DNA of 64,000 nucleotides from the NCBI GenBank assembly GCA_041447245.1, contig JBGMEA010000008.1:156860-220859 (forward strand). Reading direction: 5' to 3'. Within the stretch, counting starts at the first letter, position 1; the number at the start of each line of letters is the position of its first letter. The notes beneath the pieces were generated by a model. It was not told where the DNA came from and ran no database searches. It was given only the letters and a program-made list of their open reading frames with translations. Origin of the DNA: JBGMEA01 sp041447245 (GTDB lineage Bacteria > Bacillota > Clostridia > Eubacteriales > Anaerofustaceae). Position numbers and translations under genes: made by a program. This document shows, one piece after another, positions 23,827-32,219 of this stretch.

Positions 23827-24581
23827 TGGGCGTTTTAACTTTACTTGAGCGGGATATAAAGTGGCGTTTTCATAACGCTTTTACGATCGTGATTACCATT
23901 TTACAGCCTATGCTTTGGCTGGTTTTATACAGCGCCGTCGCCGGTCAGGCGATGCGGGGCATTGGAATCCAAAACTATACGGCTTTTATACTCGCCGGGC
24001 TGATCGTATTGGTGAGCTTCGGTACTTGCAGCAGCAGCGGCATTATGAACTATCTTATGAAAGCGGACGGCAGCTTTTACCGAATACTGATTGCTCCGGT
24101 TCAAAGAAGTTCGATTGTTCTCGCTCAGGTATTGGAAGCGGTATTATGTACCTTTATTGAAGTTGCCATTATGTGCGTTGTCAGCCTGTTTTTCTCCGTA
24201 AAAATCGCTTCGGGATTTTTAGGACTGCTTGTAATCATTTTGCTTGTATTCATGACGTCCTTCTTTATGGCAGGGTTAACTTATGCAATCAGTCTTTGTC
24301 TTCCCAATGAAGTCCTTTACGAAACCGTGATGAACGCGATTGTCCTGCCGATCTTTTTCCTCAGTACTGCATTATTTCCGGAAGAGAAATTATCCGGGGG
24401 TCTTAAAATTGCTGTCAATCTGAACCCGTTTACTCATGTAATCAATGTGATACGAAATTTGATTCTGCAGGGAAACATTGTCGCCCACGATGTAATCCTG
24501 GTGATTCTTTTACTTGCTGTTATGTGCTTAATCAGCTTTTCGTGGGCATTGCACAGATTAAAAAAGGAGACAAGTCTATAA
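23826..24581 (+). CDS. ABC-2 type permease (DrrB-like)
   Basis: This 251-residue integral membrane protein has about six hydrophobic segments. NPFTHVINVIRNLILQG near 197-213 is the conserved ABC-2 C-terminal motif. The start ATG at 23826 shares a base with the ATPase stop; AGGAGG lies 8 nt upstream. It forms the membrane part of the exporter with the preceding ATPase and ends the operon. A terminator lies at 24650-24688. Confidence 0.92.
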   Translation: MGVLTLLERDIKWRFHNAFTIVITILQPMLWLVLYSAVAGQAMRGIGIQNYTAFILAGLIVLVSFGTCSSSGIMNYLMKADGSFYRILIAPVQRSSIVLAQVLEAVLCTFIEVAIMCVVSLFFSVKIASGFLGLLVIILLVFMTSFFMAGLTYAISLCLPNEVLYETVMNAIVLPIFFLSTALFPEEKLSGGLKIAVNLNPFTHVINVIRNLILQGNIVAHDVILVILLLAVMCLISFSWALHRLKKETSL

Positions 24582-24649
24582 CAATTTTTCCGTCAGAGAC
24601 GAACCGTTGTTATGGCGGCAGATTCATTACACCTAAATTTTTGCCGTAC

Positions 24650-24688
24650 GGCGGTTTTGAAATGAAAATCAAAGCCGCCGCTTTTTTT
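24650..24688 (+). terminator. Terminator of the AraC/ABC operon
   Basis: GGCGG-TTTTGA pairs with TCAAA-GCCGCC, followed by GCTTTTTTT. It lies 69 nt past the permease stop. Confidence 0.7.
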
Positions 24689-24716
24689 GAAAACGAAATA
24701 GCAAGGGCGTAATAGT

Positions 24717-24824
24717 TGCGTCCTTTTTTACCTCAGAGGCTTTGGAACAGAAGAAATTTATGCATCCGAAGTCGCTGCTTTTATTTATCAAGAGCCGCTA
24801 ATTTACCGTGAAGAGCAGATGTAA
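24717..24824 (+). pseudogene. Possible C-terminal gene fragment
   Basis: An open stretch with no ribosome site reads LRGFGTEEIYASEVAAFIYQ then EPLIYREEQM before TAA 24822. Its composition looks protein-like, but I do not recognise the family. It could be the tail of a lost gene. The rest of 24582-24944 holds only the terminator and nothing else I can name. Confidence 0.25.
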
Positions 24825-24944
24825 CCGAATCCGCTCTTGTGCATAGCCTTGAAAAACGATATCAATTTGTTGAAAAGGGTTTGCCAAAAATCACAAAAAA
24901 AACCGAAACAAAACAGTTTCGGCTGAAAACAGGGAAGTCGGGGT

Positions 24945-25382
24945 TCAGATCATATAATCAATCTGAACTTTCTGTTTATAACGATCCACGAGATCTTCGA
25001 GCGTAATATGATCCACCACTTCGGATACCGCATCATAAATTTTTTGCCAGACTTCCTGCGTTACGCAAGTGTCCGCACGTTCGCAATGCAGCCCGTCGTC
25101 CGCGATGCAGCTTACCGGCATCAGTTCGCCCTCCATCAGACGGAGAATCATTCCCACAGTGTAGTCTGTCGCAGGCTTGGCCAGCATATAACCGCCCTGC
25201 GCCCCGCGTGTGCTTTTGACATAGCCCGCACGATTCAGCAGCGTAATCAGCTGCTCGAGGTATTTCACAGAAATATCCTGCCGTTTTGCAATGTCTTTCA
25301 GTGTGATGTATTCTCCGTTATGATTGACGGCCAAATCAAGCATCAGCCGCAGCGCATAGCGCCCTTTGGTTGAAATTTTCAT
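24945..25382 (-). CDS. Rrf2-family iron-sulfur regulator (IscR-like)
   Basis: This 145-residue regulator begins MKISTKGRYALRLMLDLAVN, the standard Rrf2 N-terminus. The winged helix covers residues 1-80, with ITLKDIAKRQDISVKYLEQL as recognition region. Three cysteines in VSCIADDGLHCERADTC near 93-108 can bind a [2Fe-2S] cluster as in IscR. It usually controls cysteine or Fe-S assembly genes, but no isc/suf genes lie nearby. It follows the ATP-grasp gene by 22 nt in the same direction, so it may be co-transcribed with it. Confidence 0.93.
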   Translation of the reverse strand: MKISTKGRYALRLMLDLAVNHNGEYITLKDIAKRQDISVKYLEQLITLLNRAGYVKSTRGAQGGYMLAKPATDYTVGMILRLMEGELMPVSCIADDGLHCERADTCVTQEVWQKIYDAVSEVVDHITLEDLVDRYKQKVQIDYMI

Positions 25383-25404
25383 AAATTACTCCAATAAAAA
25401 ATGA

Positions 25405-26451
25405 TCAGTCGATTTTCTTCGCGGCACGGCAGGCATTTTTTTCATCGACGATCTTTTGAAACGTCGGCAGCATCCCCACTTTGTCCGGCACCATTCCCGG
25501 CATTTGATAGATATCATGTCCCGGATAGTCATTCGCTTCCAGCAGGATCGGTCCGTCTGTCGAAACCGCGACATCCCATCCGACATAGCCTACCTGCGGC
25601 AGCACGCGTACCGCACGGCTGACCAACTCCAAACATTGCTCCCACATCGGGATCTGAAATCCCTGAAAGACGGTTCCCGTGATTGGATGCGTTTCGTATC
25701 GGACGAAATTTTTGTCCGATGCGGGAAATCGGATCACACCGGTTTTCGGATCGACGATGCTTGTCATTCCGCCGCTGTTGATATTGTCCACCACGCCGCC
25801 GTTGCCGATTCTCACAGCGATAAAAGGAAAGTAGACATGGTCGCATTCTTGATTGTACAGCGAAACGATACGGATGGTATTGATGGCTCCCGGGTAAATG
25901 CGAGCCATTGCTTCGTGCTGAATCACCCGTTCTTCCGCAAGAACCGACTGATCCTGAAGAATGTAGTCGTATATTGCACGGACATCCGAAAAATCGGATA
26001 CTGTCAGTTTCATCACGCCGCGTCCGCAGCTTCCCGCAAGCGGCTTGATCATAAAATCATTTTTGTTCCCGACCCACGCCGCAAACTCCTTAAACGATGT
26101 GTTTGAAACATCAATCCAGCTTCGATGGATGTAGTCGCGGAACAACTCGAAAAATTCGATTTTATTCTTTAATATATGACGATAGTCCGGATGATTGTAT
26201 ACCCTTACCAACATATCGTCGTAACCTCGCGTTACATAGGTTGCGCGCTGTTTCGCAGTCAGCTCCGCAAAGTCAAACAGCACGTAATCCTCATATCCCG
26301 CCTGATAGCGGATTCCGCAGTATATCATGTCCGTCAGGATCAGAAACGAATTCTTGTGATATCTTTTCCCTACTTCTTTCGCCCGCCGAAACATGCGGCC
26401 AAAATCCATATCCCGCAGTCTGTTCCATAAAAATTTTGATTTTCCTGCCAC
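25405..26451 (-). CDS. Sugar-transfer-associated ATP-grasp protein
   Basis: This 348-residue protein resembles the ATP-grasp family found near sugar transferases. The N-terminal part FLWNRLRDMDFGRMF and IRYQAGYEDYVLFDFAEL is typical of it. The ATP-grasp core has DFMIKPLAGSCGRGVMKL near 140-157, LAEERVIQH near 185, INTIRIVSLYN near 207 and ILLEANDYPGHDIYQ near 312-326. GTG 26451 is taken as start because GGAGG lies 4 nt upstream; longer versions are possible. It probably ligates a carboxylate to an amine on a cell-surface or small-molecule substrate. No sugar transferase is adjacent. Confidence 0.8.
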   Translation of the reverse strand: MAGKSKFLWNRLRDMDFGRMFRRAKEVGKRYHKNSFLILTDMIYCGIRYQAGYEDYVLFDFAELTAKQRATYVTRGYDDMLVRVYNHPDYRHILKNKIEFFELFRDYIHRSWIDVSNTSFKEFAAWVGNKNDFMIKPLAGSCGRGVMKLTVSDFSDVRAIYDYILQDQSVLAEERVIQHEAMARIYPGAINTIRIVSLYNQECDHVYFPFIAVRIGNGGVVDNINSGGMTSIVDPKTGVIRFPASDKNFVRYETHPITGTVFQGFQIPMWEQCLELVSRAVRVLPQVGYVGWDVAVSTDGPILLEANDYPGHDIYQMPGMVPDKVGMLPTFQKIVDEKNACRAAKKID

Positions 26452-26541
26452 GGTTCCTCCAAATGCTGAATCTCCCAATAACATAGCAGTCACGTATGAT
26501 TTCTTTCTCATTGTATCGAATCTATGTAAAAAAAGCAAATC

Positions 26542-26555
26542 ATTTCCCGGGAAAT
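26542..26555. promoter_or_regulatory. Candidate Noc box, perfect match
   Basis: ATTTCCCGGGAAAT is identical to the Noc-binding consensus of Bacillus subtilis and is flanked by C and G to give a 16-bp palindrome. It lies in the 255-nt space between the ATP-grasp gene and glpK. Confidence 0.5.
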
Positions 26556-26706
26556 GTAAAAGAAAACATCAATCCTGCATTCATACTTTTTATGATTGGC
26601 TTTGTGTTGCGGCAGAGAGCCGCACAACGAAATATCGTTCAACAGTTGTGAAACAAAGGTGGAGAGACTATAATGAATACAGATAAGTATACGTTCGGAG
26701 GAACAT

Positions 26707-28197
26707 ATGAGCCGATATATCCTGGCACTTGACGAAGGCACCACAAGCTGCCGAAGCATTCTGTACAATGAAAAAGCGGAAACTGTGGCAAGCAGTCAGT
26801 CCGAATTCACACAGTATTTCCCCGAGCCGTCCTGGGTGGAACACGATGCAAACGAAATTTGGGAAAAACAGCTGCAGACCATCCGCACCGTAATTCGCGA
26901 GTCCGGCATCGAAGTTTCGCAGATCGCGGCCATCGGCATCACCAATCAGCGAGAGACCACCGTGGTATGGGACAGCACCACGGGAGAGCCTGTCAGCCGC
27001 GCCATTGTCTGGCAGTGCAGGAGAACGGCTCCCATCTGTGAAGGACTCAAACAAATCGAAGGGTTTTCCGATTACATCCATGAAAATACAGGGCTTTTGA
27101 TCGATGCCTATTTTTCCGGCACAAAAATCAAATGGATTCTTGATCATGTCGGCGGAGCACGCGAGCTGGCCGATGCAGGGCGTCTGATGTTCGGCACCAT
27201 AGACAGTTGGCTGATTTACAAGCTCAGCGGCGGACGTTCGCATGTCAGTGACTATTCCAATGCGTCCCGCACGATGATCTACAACATCAAAGAACTCAAA
27301 TGGGATGAGTATGCATGCAGGACGCTCGGCATTCCGATGTCGATGCTTCCGACGGTTGTTGCTTCCAGCGGCGTCTGCGCACATACAGACGAATCGCTGT
27401 TCGGCATCTCCGTCCCGATTGCTGGGATTGCCGGAGATCAACAGGCTGCCTTGTTCGGTCAAGGGTGCTTTGAAGCCGGTCAGGCAAAAAACACATACGG
27501 CACGGGCTGTTTCCTGCTCATGAACACCGGAGAGAAACGCGTGCGCTCCTCTCACGGATTGATCACAACCGTTGCTTGGGGCATCAACGGAACGGTGGAA
27601 TACGCATTGGAAGGAAGCGTCTTTATCGGCGGCGCCATTGTTCAATGGCTGCGCGATCAGCTCGGCATCATCAGTCATGCTTCCGAGAGCTATGAAATTG
27701 CAACCGGAGTTCCGAACAGTGCGGGGGTCTATGTCGTTCCCGCATTTTCCGGGCTCGGTGCTCCCTATTGGGATATGTATGCGCAGGGCATCATCTGTGG
27801 GCTCACCCGCGGAGCAAACAAAGCACATATTGTGCGTGCCGCGCTGGAGTCGATCGCCTTCCAGTCGATGGAACTGCTCGATGCGATCGAAGAGGATTCC
27901 GGGATTTTGCTCAAAGAACTGATGGTGGACGGAGGAGCCAGCCGCAACGATTTTCTCATGCAGTTTCAGTCCGACATTCTTCTGCATCCGGTGAACCGTC
28001 CGGTCGATACCGAATCGACGGCGCTCGGCGCCGCCATGCTTGCAGGGCTCGGCATCGGCATTTTTCCCGATCGGGAGCATCTGAAATCAATCCGTAAAAC
28101 GGATCGAGTGTTTTCTCCCAATACCAATGAGACAAAACGAACGGAGCGTATCGAAGGTTGGAAACACGCGGTAAAAATGTGTATGAGCCATCGCTGA
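26707..28197 (+). CDS. glpK: Glycerol kinase
   Basis: This 496-residue FGGY kinase phosphorylates glycerol to glycerol 3-phosphate. The N-terminus YILALDEGTTSCRSILYNE carries the phosphate-binding loop. ITNQRETTVVWD near 78-89 and the C-terminal FGGY signature region GVYVVPAFSGLGAPYWD near 340-356 are present. GGASRNDFLMQFQSDIL lies near 415. Length is normal. GGAGGAACAT precedes the ATG. It stands without glpF or glpD. The upstream region carries a Noc-like palindrome and no obvious CRE or antiterminator site. Confidence 0.97.
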   Translation: MSRYILALDEGTTSCRSILYNEKAETVASSQSEFTQYFPEPSWVEHDANEIWEKQLQTIRTVIRESGIEVSQIAAIGITNQRETTVVWDSTTGEPVSRAIVWQCRRTAPICEGLKQIEGFSDYIHENTGLLIDAYFSGTKIKWILDHVGGARELADAGRLMFGTIDSWLIYKLSGGRSHVSDYSNASRTMIYNIKELKWDEYACRTLGIPMSMLPTVVASSGVCAHTDESLFGISVPIAGIAGDQQAALFGQGCFEAGQAKNTYGTGCFLLMNTGEKRVRSSHGLITTVAWGINGTVEYALEGSVFIGGAIVQWLRDQLGIISHASESYEIATGVPNSAGVYVVPAFSGLGAPYWDMYAQGIICGLTRGANKAHIVRAALESIAFQSMELLDAIEEDSGILLKELMVDGGASRNDFLMQFQSDILLHPVNRPVDTESTALGAAMLAGLGIGIFPDREHLKSIRKTDRVFSPNTNETKRTERIEGWKHAVKMCMSHR

Positions 28198-28243
28198 TTT
28201 TTTGATTTGTGTCTTTTATTTGCAATCATAAACGGAGGAAGTT

Positions 28244-29092
28244 ATGAAACGAATCGACATGCATATCCACACAATTGCTTCCGACGGAGTCTTCACCGCC
28301 GAAGAAGCGGTAAACGAAGCGGTAAACAAACAAATGAACGTTATCGCAATCTCGGATCATGACAGCATCGGCAGTGTCAGGCGTTGTTTTGATCTGGCAA
28401 AGTCGGAAAACATTCGGGTGATTCCGGCCATGGAGGCGACCACGGATTATCACGGCACCGAATATCATATCCTCGGCTACGGGCTGAACATCTCGGATCC
28501 GCGCCTGACGGAATATATGGACGATACTTCCAGAATCCGCATCAGCCGCGAAACGGAAATCGTTTTGCAGGCATGCGAATTGTTTGATGATGTCAGTATG
28601 CAGGACTACTTGGAGTTTTCAAAACAGACCCATGCTCCGGGGGGCTTTCTTTCTCTTAATTTTTTGAAAGAGATGGGAAAAGTGAATGATCTGAATGAGT
28701 TTCTCGCGTTAAAACGCAACATGGATCTGTCCGGCGTACGCCCTTTTCATCCGTCGGAGGAAGTGATTTCGCTGATGAAAGCGCTCGGAGCCGTTATTGT
28801 GCTGGCTCATCCGTCCTACCATTTCCCGGGAAATGTCGCAGACAACAGTCTGCTTGATGAATTCCGGACGCTCGGTATCGACGGCATCGAATGTTACAGT
28901 CCCTACAATGACAACTCGGATCAAATCGGCTATTACCGCGCTTATTGCGAGAGATATGCTTTGGCGGTTTCCTCCGGGTCCGATTGCCACGGTCCGTATC
29001 TGACGCGCGAAATGGGAACGCCGTATGCCACCGACGAACTGTGCAATATCGTGCGCCGTATCGATGAAACATCCGCATATCCGTCACTTTGA
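28244..29092 (+). CDS. PHP-domain phosphatase (YciV/RNase AM-like)
   Basis: This 282-residue protein has a polymerase-and-histidinol-phosphatase fold. MHIHTIASDG near 6-15 and ISDHDSIGS near 40-48 hold metal ligands. Further histidines occur in EYHILGYGL near 75, IVLAHPSYHFPG near 188-199 and SGSDCHGPYL near 250. Relatives hydrolyse 3',5'-nucleoside bisphosphates or trim RNA 5' ends. It is cytoplasmic. The ATG follows GGAGGAAGTT and lies 46 nt after glpK, so a common transcript is possible although the functions seem unrelated. Confidence 0.88.
   Translation: MKRIDMHIHTIASDGVFTAEEAVNEAVNKQMNVIAISDHDSIGSVRRCFDLAKSENIRVIPAMEATTDYHGTEYHILGYGLNISDPRLTEYMDDTSRIRISRETEIVLQACELFDDVSMQDYLEFSKQTHAPGGFLSLNFLKEMGKVNDLNEFLALKRNMDLSGVRPFHPSEEVISLMKALGAVIVLAHPSYHFPGNVADNSLLDEFRTLGIDGIECYSPYNDNSDQIGYYRAYCERYALAVSSGSDCHGPYLTREMGTPYATDELCNIVRRIDETSAYPSL
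28821..28834. promoter_or_regulatory. Candidate Noc box inside the PHP gene, perfect match
   Basis: A second perfect ATTTCCCGGGAAAT, again flanked to give CATTTCCCGGGAAATG, 2.3 kb from the first. It encodes HFPG in the PHP protein reading frame. Confidence 0.5.
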
Positions 29093-29166
29093 AGGAAAGA
29101 CTGTTGATTTAGCCGAAAATATATTATAATGTACAGACAGACTTTTGATAGCAGGAGGTCGTTCTT

Positions 29167-29583
29167 ATGAGAGAGAAAGCTTTGGTCATCAGCACCAACG
29201 GAGATAAAGCGGTCGTGCAGGTTTCGCGTTCCACGGCATGCGAACATTGCAGCGCGAAATGCATGGTCGCAAACGAAAGCATTGACGTAAAAGCGGAAGT
29301 GGAAAATCTTACCGATGCACAGGTCGGTGATACGGTGGACGTTGAAATGGAATTTTCCGGTGTCATGTCCGCTTCGGCAATCGCCTATGGGATTCCGTTT
29401 GTTGCATTCTTTGCGGGCGCCGCACTGGGGTACTACGTGCTCGCGGCGCTGCTGAATGCCAGTCCCGATCTGATCGGGCTCGCAACAGGGATTATTCTGA
29501 TTGCCGCATCTTACGGTATTCTCAAGCTTCTTGATAAAAAAGGAGCATTCAAAAAACGTTTTATTATCAAAATTGTGAAGTGA
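29167..29583 (+). CDS. RseC/MucC-like membrane protein
   Basis: This 138-residue protein matches the RseC/MucC (SoxR-reducing system) family. The N-terminal domain has a cysteine cluster, STACEHCSAKCMV near 23-35, that can bind an Fe-S cluster. Two membrane helices follow near 72-96 and 102-122. RseC proteins act with Rnf-type complexes or anti-sigma systems, but in Firmicutes their role is unclear. The ATG follows AGGAGG with good spacing, and ung follows 15 nt later. Confidence 0.87.
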   Translation: MREKALVISTNGDKAVVQVSRSTACEHCSAKCMVANESIDVKAEVENLTDAQVGDTVDVEMEFSGVMSASAIAYGIPFVAFFAGAALGYYVLAALLNASPDLIGLATGIILIAASYGILKLLDKKGAFKKRFIIKIVK

Positions 29584-29598
29584 TCAACGGGAGACGTC

Positions 29599-30318
29599 AT
29601 GACGGTTCTGCTCGAAAATGACTGGGGTACCCTGCTCCGGGATGAATTCGAAAAAGAATACTACAGACAACTGCGCAGAAAACTGATCGCCGAATACAAA
29701 ACCAATCGTGTTTTTCCCGATCAGTACGACATTTTCAATGCATTGCACCTGACTTCGTTTGCCGACACGAAAGCTGTCATCATCGGTCAGGATCCCTATC
29801 ACAACGAGAATCAGGCGCATGGGCTTTGTTTTTCTGTCAAGCCGCAGGTTGCCGTGCCTCCTTCCCTGCAGAACATCTATAAAGAACTGCAGGAAGATCT
29901 CGGCTGCAAAATTCCGAATCACGGCTATCTCGTGAAATGGGCACAGCAGGGGGTGCTGATGCTCAATGCAGTGCTGACGGTGCAGGCACATCAGGCCGGC
30001 TCCCACCGCAAATTGGGTTGGGAGCAGTTCACCGATCAAATTATCCGACTGCTCAATGAACGCACCGATCCGATTGTGTTCCTTCTGTGGGGTGCCTTTG
30101 CGCAAAGCAAAGAAAAACTGATTACAAATCCGATTCACCTTGTTCTTAAATCGGCACACCCTTCTCCCCTCTCCGCGCATGCGGGATTCTTCGGGAGCAG
30201 GCCGTTTTCCAAAACAAATGAGTTTTTGGTACGAAGCGGAAAAACACCGATCGACTGGCAGATCGAGGATTTGCCTGATTCTTTTACCATGCGGAATACG
30301 GAGCAACATGGCCAATAA
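29599..30318 (+). CDS. ung: Uracil-DNA glycosylase (family 1)
   Basis: This 239-residue enzyme removes uracil from DNA. The water-activating loop is GQDPYHNENQAHG near 62-74. The Pro-rich loop is VAVPPSLQNIYKEL near 85-98, the uracil-recognition strand is LMLNAVLTV near 121-129, and the leucine loop is HPSPLSAHAGFFGS near 186-199. All key residues (Asp, His, Asn) are in place. It is preceded by the rseC-like gene. Its stop overlaps the start of the LCP gene by about 11 nt. Confidence 0.97.
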   Translation: MTVLLENDWGTLLRDEFEKEYYRQLRRKLIAEYKTNRVFPDQYDIFNALHLTSFADTKAVIIGQDPYHNENQAHGLCFSVKPQVAVPPSLQNIYKELQEDLGCKIPNHGYLVKWAQQGVLMLNAVLTVQAHQAGSHRKLGWEQFTDQIIRLLNERTDPIVFLLWGAFAQSKEKLITNPIHLVLKSAHPSPLSAHAGFFGSRPFSKTNEFLVRSGKTPIDWQIEDLPDSFTMRNTEQHGQ

Positions 30319-31444
30319 AAAAATCAAACGAATCGTCAAAGTAAAAAAACATCCGAAAAAAAAGAAACATTTCGTGCGCAGAGTTGTTCTGATGCTCTTG
30401 TTTGTCGCGCTTGTGTATGTGGCATTGGTCGGATATCAGATTGCTTCTTCCCTGATGGACAGTCTGAATACAGTAGACCGCGTCAATATCGGAGACACCG
30501 ATGATGCGCTTATGATCAACGACGGAGTCAGCGCGGCTGCTGCGAACAGCGGCGTCATCAACATCGCATTGTTCGGACTTGATGCCAGAGCCGATGAAAC
30601 CGCAAGCCGAAGCGATACGATCATCGTGCTTTCTGTCGATACGGTCAATCACGACATCACGCTCACTTCCATTTTGAGAGATACCTATATCGGTATTCCC
30701 GATGAATATTACAGTAAAATCAACGCCGCCTATTTCATCGGCGGACCCGAGCTGGCCGTCCAGACTCTGAATACAAATTTCGATTTGGATATTCATGATT
30801 ATATCACCGTTGATTTCAGCGCCATTGCCGACATTGTCGATGCCGTTGGCGGCGTGGAAATTACGGTCAGCGAAGATGAAGTTGATGCATTGAACGGACT
30901 GATCTTTGACAGTAACCGTCTTTTGGGAGGCACTCTCTCTCCTTACATCAGCGCAGGCACGCAGGTTTTGGACGGGAAACAGGCACTCGCATATTGCCGC
31001 ATCAGAAAACTGGGCAACGGTGATTTTGACCGCACGGCAAGACAGCGCGAAGTCATCGAGCAAATTTTGGATGCGGTCAAAACCAATTTCAGTCCCGATC
31101 TCATCACACGCATGGCATCGGCCGTTTCTGATGACATTTCCACATCCATGTCCAATAAAGAATTGTTTCATCTTGCCTGGGAGGTATTCCGCGCGAGAAA
31201 GACAGTGCAAATGGACTCCCTTACCGACAGCACCTATCTGAAAAGCGCAACCATCGACGGTTCGATGGTGCTTGTTACAGTCACGCAGGAGGATGCCGTC
31301 AAGGATCTTCATTCCATCATCTACGGCGATACGGCGTATACGCCCAGTGCGGAAGTGGAGGCACTGAGCAAAAAGCTGAAAAAAATTACGAATCAAATTA
31401 ACTACTATACCATTGATACCGATCCGAGTATTGCGGTTGACTGA
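30308..31444 (+). CDS. LytR-CpsA-Psr (LCP) cell-wall glycopolymer ligase
   Basis: This 378-residue membrane-anchored enzyme attaches glycopolymers to peptidoglycan. A basic cytoplasmic N-terminus is followed by one membrane helix near 24-46 (VVLMLLFVALVYVALVG). The LCP core holds INIALFGLDARADETASRSD near 82-101 and SILRDTYIGIPDEYYSKINAAY near 120-141. VGGVEITV lies near 185, and GKQALAYCRIRK and DFDRTARQREVI near 222-245 carry the conserved arginines. ATG 30308 lies within the end of ung and begins the true N-terminus. A terminator follows directly. Confidence 0.93.
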   Translation: MANKKIKRIVKVKKHPKKKKHFVRRVVLMLLFVALVYVALVGYQIASSLMDSLNTVDRVNIGDTDDALMINDGVSAAAANSGVINIALFGLDARADETASRSDTIIVLSVDTVNHDITLTSILRDTYIGIPDEYYSKINAAYFIGGPELAVQTLNTNFDLDIHDYITVDFSAIADIVDAVGGVEITVSEDEVDALNGLIFDSNRLLGGTLSPYISAGTQVLDGKQALAYCRIRKLGNGDFDRTARQREVIEQILDAVKTNFSPDLITRMASAVSDDISTSMSNKELFHLAWEVFRARKTVQMDSLTDSTYLKSATIDGSMVLVTVTQEDAVKDLHSIIYGDTAYTPSAEVEALSKKLKKITNQINYYTIDTDPSIAVD

Positions 31445-31446
31445 CC

Positions 31447-31475
31447 AACGGGACATCAAACGGTCCCGTTTTTTC
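31447..31475 (+). terminator. Terminator after the LCP gene
   Basis: AACGGGAC (31447-31454) and GTCCCGTT (31463-31470) form the stem, followed by TTTT. Confidence 0.85.
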
Positions 31476-31552
31476 TTACTCGAGCCATGAAGCTTGACTT
31501 TCTTTCCCTCAGCTTATAAAATGAAAATATATTCAAAATATCGGAGGTGCTT

Positions 31553-32218
31553 TTGGAATACAGATGGAAGCGATCCGTGATTCCGATCTATCTGATCGGG
31601 GTTGTTTGGGTGTTATATGCGCTGATTTTTCCGTTATATCGGCTCAGTGATTTTCTTTTTGTCATCGGGGTTTCGGCAGCGGTCTATTTTGTTTTCGCCG
31701 CAATTCTTCCGAAGCAGAAAATTGCGGTGGAACGCCCAGCGCTTTTGGAAAAAACATCTGATGCGCAACTCAATGAAATAATCCGGGAAGCAAACGGTTA
31801 TATCCGCCTGATCCGCCAGGCAAACGAGTCCATCCCCGGAGCGGCCGTCAGTGCGAAAATCGATCGGATCGAAGAACTGACGAAAAGCATTTTCCAAGCT
31901 GTGATAGACAAAAAAGAACCCCGTTCCAAGGTTCGCCGGTTTCTTAACTATTATCTTCCTACGACAGTCAAGTTGTTGGAGACCTATCATTCTATGGAAG
32001 CGCAAACAGTCGGCGGAGAGAATATTTCCGTCACGATGGAAAAAATCGATGAAATGCTCACGACTGTCATACAGGCATTCGAAAAACAGTTGGACAGTCT
32101 GTATGCCAACGACGCCATGGATGTGTCTGCAGACATTTCCGTCATGCAGAGCATCATGAAACAGGAAGGTCTGATCGACAGCCCTTCCCCGCAACAACAG
32201 GAAAGCAAAGGAGAATAA
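31553..32218 (+). CDS. XpaC-family membrane protein
   Basis: This protein of about 221 residues has two membrane helices near 7-27 and 33-52, then a long helical cytoplasmic part. It resembles the XpaC family (5-bromo-4-chloroindolyl phosphate hydrolysis protein), which is regularly paired with TelA. TTG 31553 is chosen as start because GGAGGT lies 4 nt upstream; GTG 31547 overlaps that site. TelA follows after 1 nt. The pair is linked to resistance to toxic anions such as tellurite and to envelope stress, but the mechanism is not known. Confidence 0.8.
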   Translation: MEYRWKRSVIPIYLIGVVWVLYALIFPLYRLSDFLFVIGVSAAVYFVFAAILPKQKIAVERPALLEKTSDAQLNEIIREANGYIRLIRQANESIPGAAVSAKIDRIEELTKSIFQAVIDKKEPRSKVRRFLNYYLPTTVKLLETYHSMEAQTVGGENISVTMEKIDEMLTTVIQAFEKQLDSLYANDAMDVSADISVMQSIMKQEGLIDSPSPQQQESKGE

Positions 32219-32219
32219 C

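Noticed and set aside
26668..28080. 470-codon open frame antisense to glpK
   Set aside because: It mirrors the glycerol kinase gene, has no ribosome site and is compositionally odd (many Cys, His, Arg). GlpK on the plus strand has every family motif.
30284..31459. 391-codon open frame antisense to the LCP gene
   Set aside because: The LCP protein has a membrane anchor and conserved catalytic arginines. The antisense frame has neither motifs nor a ribosome site.
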